Source: an uncultured Bacilli bacterium
Lineage (GTDB): Bacteria > Bacillota_I > Bacilli_A > RF39 > UBA660
DNA: 5,524 nt
Reading direction: 5' to 3'
Assembly: GCA_947631345.1 (NCBI GenBank)
Contig: CANRKW010000069.1
Coordinates: 1-5,524 of the forward strand
Part shown: piece by piece, positions 4,914-5,524 of the stretch
Layout of the letters: every line of letters starts with the position of its first letter
How positions within the stretch are numbered: the stretch's first letter is position 1
Program-made: the position numbers and the translations under genes
The notes under the pieces: model-generated
Told to the model about the DNA's origin: nothing
The model's input: only the letters and a program-made list of their open reading frames with translations
Database searches by the model: none

Positions 4914-4922
4914 TGATAAAAT
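4914..4922 (+). promoter_or_regulatory. Possible extended -10 promoter of the glycosylase gene
   Basis: TGaTAAAAT is an extended -10 element; no good -35 lies at the expected distance. The predicted start is near 4929, which leaves AAAGGAG (4937-4943) intact in the leader and favours the TTG start at 4952 over the ATG at 4934. Confidence 0.4.
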
Positions 4923-4951
4923 AAGGCTAACTAATGAAAGGAGTTTTTAAA

Positions 4952-5524
4952 TTGAAAGAAAGCAAATTTTGTCAAAAAGTCTTACAATTTAATGAGAAAC
5001 TATCTAAAATATCATTATCGTTGCCAAATGGTTATAGAATAGTAAATCCTTTTATTGGTAGTCAAAAAGAATTAGTTAAAGATATTTCAACTGCTTTTTA
5101 CAAGAAGTTTTACAATGACACAAATAAAAGAATCTTGATATTAGGAAGTTCTCCAGCTCGTAGGGGTTCGGCTGTTACTGGTATTCCATTTGAAGATGCA
5201 GAACATTTAAAAACAGAAACTGGAATTTCAATTCAAAATTTTTATATTAATAAATCGTCTTCTAATTTTTTGTATGATGTAATAGACGAGTATGGTGGAT
5301 GTGAAAAGTTTTATTCTAGATTTTATATGAATTTTGTATGCCCATTTGGAATAGTTAGAACTAACTCTAATGGTAAAGAAGTTAATTGTAATTATTATGA
5401 CAATAAAAAAGTAGAAAAAGCATTATATTCACTAATTATCTTTTCATTAAAGGAACAAATTAACTTTGGAATTGATACATCCGTATGTTATTGTATAGGT
5501 AGTGGTGAAAATTATAAATTCTTA
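4952..5524 (+). CDS. SMUG2-like uracil-DNA glycosylase family protein (DUF4918), 3' end outside window
   Basis: 191 codons are open to the right edge without a stop. The protein resembles the SMUG2/DUF4918 branch of the uracil-DNA glycosylase superfamily, which removes uracil and related damaged bases from DNA in base excision repair. Visible blocks are 'ILILGSSPARRGSAVTGIPF' (61-80), matching the family's 'LGINPGRxGxGxTGxPFT', then 'NFVCPFGIV' (127-135), 'NYYD' (147-150), and 'CIGSGENYKFL' (181-191) at the edge. In the first motif the usual Asn-Pro-Gly is Ser-Pro-Ala, which may affect activity or only reflect a subfamily. The family is about 230-250 residues, so the last 40-60 are missing here, including part of the C-terminal active-site loop. 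The start is TTG 4952, with AAAGGAG 8 nt upstream; an in-frame ATG at 4934 lacks a ribosome binding site. Codon use looks slightly less AT-biased than in the genes to the left. Confidence 0.78.
   Translation, partial: MKESKFCQKVLQFNEKLSKISLSLPNGYRIVNPFIGSQKELVKDISTAFYKKFYNDTNKRILILGSSPARRGSAVTGIPFEDAEHLKTETGISIQNFYINKSSSNFLYDVIDEYGGCEKFYSRFYMNFVCPFGIVRTNSNGKEVNCNYYDNKKVEKALYSLIIFSLKEQINFGIDTSVCYCIGSGENYKFL

Larger units (their letters stand above)
4643..4951. other. Intergenic region of about 300 bases without a gene, rich in inverted repeats
   Basis: No open frame with a ribosome binding site is visible on either strand. In order it holds the zinc-ribbon terminator, a nested imperfect hairpin (4677-4723), a perfect 16-bp stem (4743-4787), a weak hairpin around 4795-4822 (TTGTA/TACAA with a partial inner AATT pairing), a 6-bp inverted repeat ATGTTA (4832-4837) / TAACAT (4852-4857), and the promoter and ribosome binding site of the glycosylase gene. 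The last two repeats are within what AT-rich DNA gives by chance. Confidence 0.75.

Overview
The window comes from a very AT-rich bacterium with strong AAGGAGG-type ribosome binding sites, sigma-A-like promoters and tightly overlapping genes on the + strand. TGA is used as a stop (end of ecfT) and tryptophan is TGG, so this is genetic code 11 and not the mycoplasma code 4. Gene content and the ecfA1-ecfA2-ecfT-truA order point to a low-GC Bacillota, probably a gut-type Bacilli or Mollicutes-related lineage. The species cannot be named from this sequence.

Layout: (1) bases 2-166 are the 3' end of a gene for a likely surface or pilin-like protein; its first 60 bases are 72% GC and contain only four A's, in sharp contrast to everything else. 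(2) A small Xre-type regulator (179-412) follows 12 nt later and ends in an intrinsic terminator. (3) A new transcription unit (467-3528) carries ecfA1, ecfA2, ecfT and truA with start/stop overlaps of 10, 11 and 4 nt. (4) A six-helix DUF308/HdeD-like membrane protein (3585-4169) and a zinc-ribbon membrane protein (4220-4642) each have their own candidate promoter; the second ends in a clear terminator. (5) About 300 bases of intergenic DNA (4643-4951) hold several inverted repeats, including a perfect 16-bp stem. (6) A SMUG2-like uracil-DNA glycosylase gene starts at 4952 and runs off the window.

The main point of interest is the ECF (energy-coupling factor) vitamin-transporter module. It keeps canonical gene order, length, fold-level similarity and open frames, but both ATPases have lost essentially every catalytic motif (Walker A, Q-loop Gln, LSGGQ signature, Walker B Glu, switch His). 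The transmembrane subunit EcfT also appears to have lost both coupling-helix arginines. Because ABC ATP sites are shared between the two subunits, neither composite site should hydrolyse ATP. The module looks like a preserved but catalytically dead ('zombie') ECF complex, kept for another role or simply because its overlapping frames feed translation of truA.
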